Shown piece after piece: positions 61,840-64,000 of a stretch of 64,000 bases of DNA. The translations under genes and the position numbers were made by a program. The DNA is from Ischnura elegans (Eukaryota; Arthropoda; Insecta; Odonata; Coenagrionidae). The first letter of the stretch is position 1, and every line of letters begins with the position of its first letter. The stretch lies in NCBI RefSeq assembly GCF_921293095.1, contig NC_060257.1:52240968-52304967 (forward strand), in the 5' to 3' direction. The notes beneath the pieces were generated by a model. It had not been told where the DNA came from and made no database searches. It worked only from the letters and a program-made list of their open reading frames with translations.

Positions 61840-64000
61840 CTACTGCATTCTTCATGAGTACAAGGTATTTTTATTGCAATATTTTTTTATTCATAACATA
61901 TTAACATATCTTTATGTGATGATAATTAGCTGACTTCATACTTGAGTGTATTCATACTTGTATTTATATATATATTTTGAAACTATTCTATTATTATCTT
62001 TTGTCATATATTTATGTTCTAATATGTAGGTACATATATGTATATTTCACAGAGTATTTTTGTTTTAATACCATAAAGGTAACATGTACTGTAAATGTAT
62101 TTGTCAAAAATCTGGGCAATTTGCCTGTAAATGTTAATATGTATATAATATTAAATATATCACAGGGCTGAAAGGACCCTGCTAAGGATGCCTGGTTATT
62201 TTCACAGATGTACACAGAAGCACACAGAAAACCACCACGCTTTTAATTTTCAAGAGGAATTAGCTCCAGCAGAGCAATATCATAATGTTAATGGAATGGG
62301 ATGAGGATTAGCACTGAATGTACATATTTGATCCCTGGTGCTTGCAACACAAGGTTTTAAATTGAGTAACAAAAAAATGTATTCACTATAGTAACAATAA
62401 GTTGACAAATAGAGTTCTTCCATCAAACTGGGGCATGAACTTGGAAAGACAAAAGAGAACATTTTTCCTCAGTGTACCAAAAAGAGAACTCAAAAGATAC
62501 CTATACTTTATTAGATATGTATTAATAGATATGTTCACAGCAGTGAAAGGATAAAAAGTGATATTTATTAGTCACTATTCAAGAGGGGAACTCATACAGG
62601 TTCAACTTGCGTGATATATGTTCTATGAAACATATTTTCCATTCTATTTCCCTGATCCAAACAATCTTACAGACAAACAGCACTTATCCTGAAATGGATA
62701 TGGTGTTATCAAATGATAAATACATGTTTTAACTGATCTGAAGAGATACTTAGCAGTTTTCATCCACAGTGTTGGTTCAATTTTATTAGCTAAGAAAATC
62801 ATTTTCATATAAAGTGCCACCAAACCAATCATGAACTTTATTTAATCCAGTTTCAATCATCAGTCACTTCATTTCCCAGGTTCTAAAATTGTTCAGCTTG
62901 TTCCATCCTATGAACAGCTCCAAAATTTTTGCATTAATTACTGCTATTTTTTTGCTTTTTCACTAACAATCCATGAATATCCTTCATCATTTTGAATATT
63001 ACATTTAAGCTGCAGTTTCTCTTCTAAGAGAGTACAGATATTATACACTTCCTTGAGTGAAAAATAATATTTTGTCCATTACTTCACCTATGTAGGACCT
63101 TTTTAATCACAACAGCCTTATTACAAGATGAAACAATTGTGGTCACAGTATTAGTCTCACATTGGTTAGGTTTTCCTTACATATTACATGCATATGAGGG
63201 ATAAATAAATTTCATTAAAATGCATTTAAAATTTTTCAAGTGTCAGTAAGGAAGCTTCATGACTGTACTGCAAATTATGAATTGGATAATGCAGATTTAT
63301 GCACCTGATTTTTGCCATAATGTTCAAAACTGAGAATGACAAAATAATACGTTGGTCCAACAAAATTCAGTGAACAAAGACTACATACAAATTTTAGATA
63401 GTCAAGTGCCAATGAGTAACTTGCAATGCACCTTGAGTATATAAGTTTACTCTTTCAATAGAATAATGAAGTTGTTGTCACATAATTATCAATTACTGAC
63501 ATAAAAACATAGTCTTTGGCTAAAACATTTTTCATGCATTAAGAGGTAAAGCTACCCCAAAGAAAGAAAACTATATATCAGACAAGATTTGTTTTCATCA
63601 CTTCAACTTTCTGAATGTAACAAACCACAGACATTCGACACAATATTTATCCACGTTTTTACAGCCGAGTATTCAATAAATCTAATTACCAAATATTATC
63701 TATGACAAGAGGCGTAGGAACGCAATACATCTATCGTTATAGTGTGTGAGCAATACATTAAGATAAGACCATTATTAGAAGGATAAATCTTGCGATAGTC
63801 TTATTTTTTTACGAATAGGAATTGCTTATCAGGCTAACCTATCGCAACTCTTCCCCATATCTTATTCACTACAAATTCAAACGAGTTCGTTCAGAACGAG
63901 CAAAGTGGCACTTTATCTCTGTGTTACATTACCCCTTCGCTTAGCATTACCTACATTTTCAGATATGCTCAATTAAACCTCGGTTTATTACATTACTGCA
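61840..64000. other. AT-rich right end of the window, nothing recognised
   Basis: No ORF, tRNA, SINE head or paired termini could be supported. The missing 5' exon of MGAT1 would be on the minus strand here or beyond, but no signal-anchor-like exon was found. Confidence 0.4.

Noticed and set aside
1-64000. CRISPR arrays, bacterial operons or prophage
   Set aside because: Spliced eukaryotic genes and arthropod-type transposons throughout; no regularly spaced repeats of the CRISPR kind.

Overview
The window looks like nuclear DNA of an arthropod, most likely an insect. It is AT-rich and has spliced genes with GT-AG introns. It carries tRNA-derived SINEs, Penelope-like elements, a non-LTR retrotransposon and many cut-and-paste transposon remnants. 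The species cannot be named from the sequence. Only four host genes are clearly visible: PPID (cyclophilin 40) and PITRM1 (presequence protease), both on the minus strand with intact single coding exons; PSMB4 (proteasome subunit beta-7) on the plus strand with five exons; and MGAT1 (N-acetylglucosaminyltransferase I) on the minus strand, of which seven exons are present and the 5' end is missing. Exon phases in PSMB4 and MGAT1 close exactly.

Layout. 1-13 kb is repeat-rich: inverted repeats, SINEs, a head-to-head Penelope dimer (3660-5936), a smaller hairpin insertion of the same architecture (6135-6396) and a 3.0 kb element with arms of about 690 bp (8229-11239). 13.3-18.5 kb holds PPID and PITRM1. 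18.7-23.1 kb is a decayed transposon of an ORF family I recognise but cannot assign to a superfamily. 24.0-28.75 kb is an almost perfect palindrome made of two copies of a 2,368-bp transposon in opposite orientation at overlapping 8-bp target sites, directly upstream of PSMB4 (28.9-31.4 kb). 31.4-43.1 kb is gene-poor with SINEs and small inverted-repeat elements. 43.1-57.8 kb is MGAT1; its largest intron (8.6 kb) holds a nearly intact non-LTR retrotransposon and a pogo/Tigger-like element. 58-62 kb is a mosaic of LINE fragments and pogo-like elements. The last 2 kb show nothing recognisable.

The most notable signals are these. (1) In the non-LTR element, ORF1 and ORF2 lie in the same frame and are separated by one UGA in the context UGA-CUA-G, with no AUG near the ORF2 start, which suggests stop-codon readthrough. 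(2) Three insertions share one plan: head-to-head inverted arms, a hammerhead-like CUGAGGA...GAAA motif, one arm longer by about 31-42 nt, and flanking duplications of about 13 bp. Only one of them encodes a Penelope-type protein, so the other two look like non-autonomous partners. (3) The twin-transposon palindrome may have split a divergent PITRM1/PSMB4 promoter and seems to carry a small exon-like segment.

The host genes are unrelated housekeeping functions (protein folding, mitochondrial peptide clearance, proteasome, Golgi N-glycan processing). Apart from the possible shared PITRM1/PSMB4 promoter there is no sign of a functional cluster.
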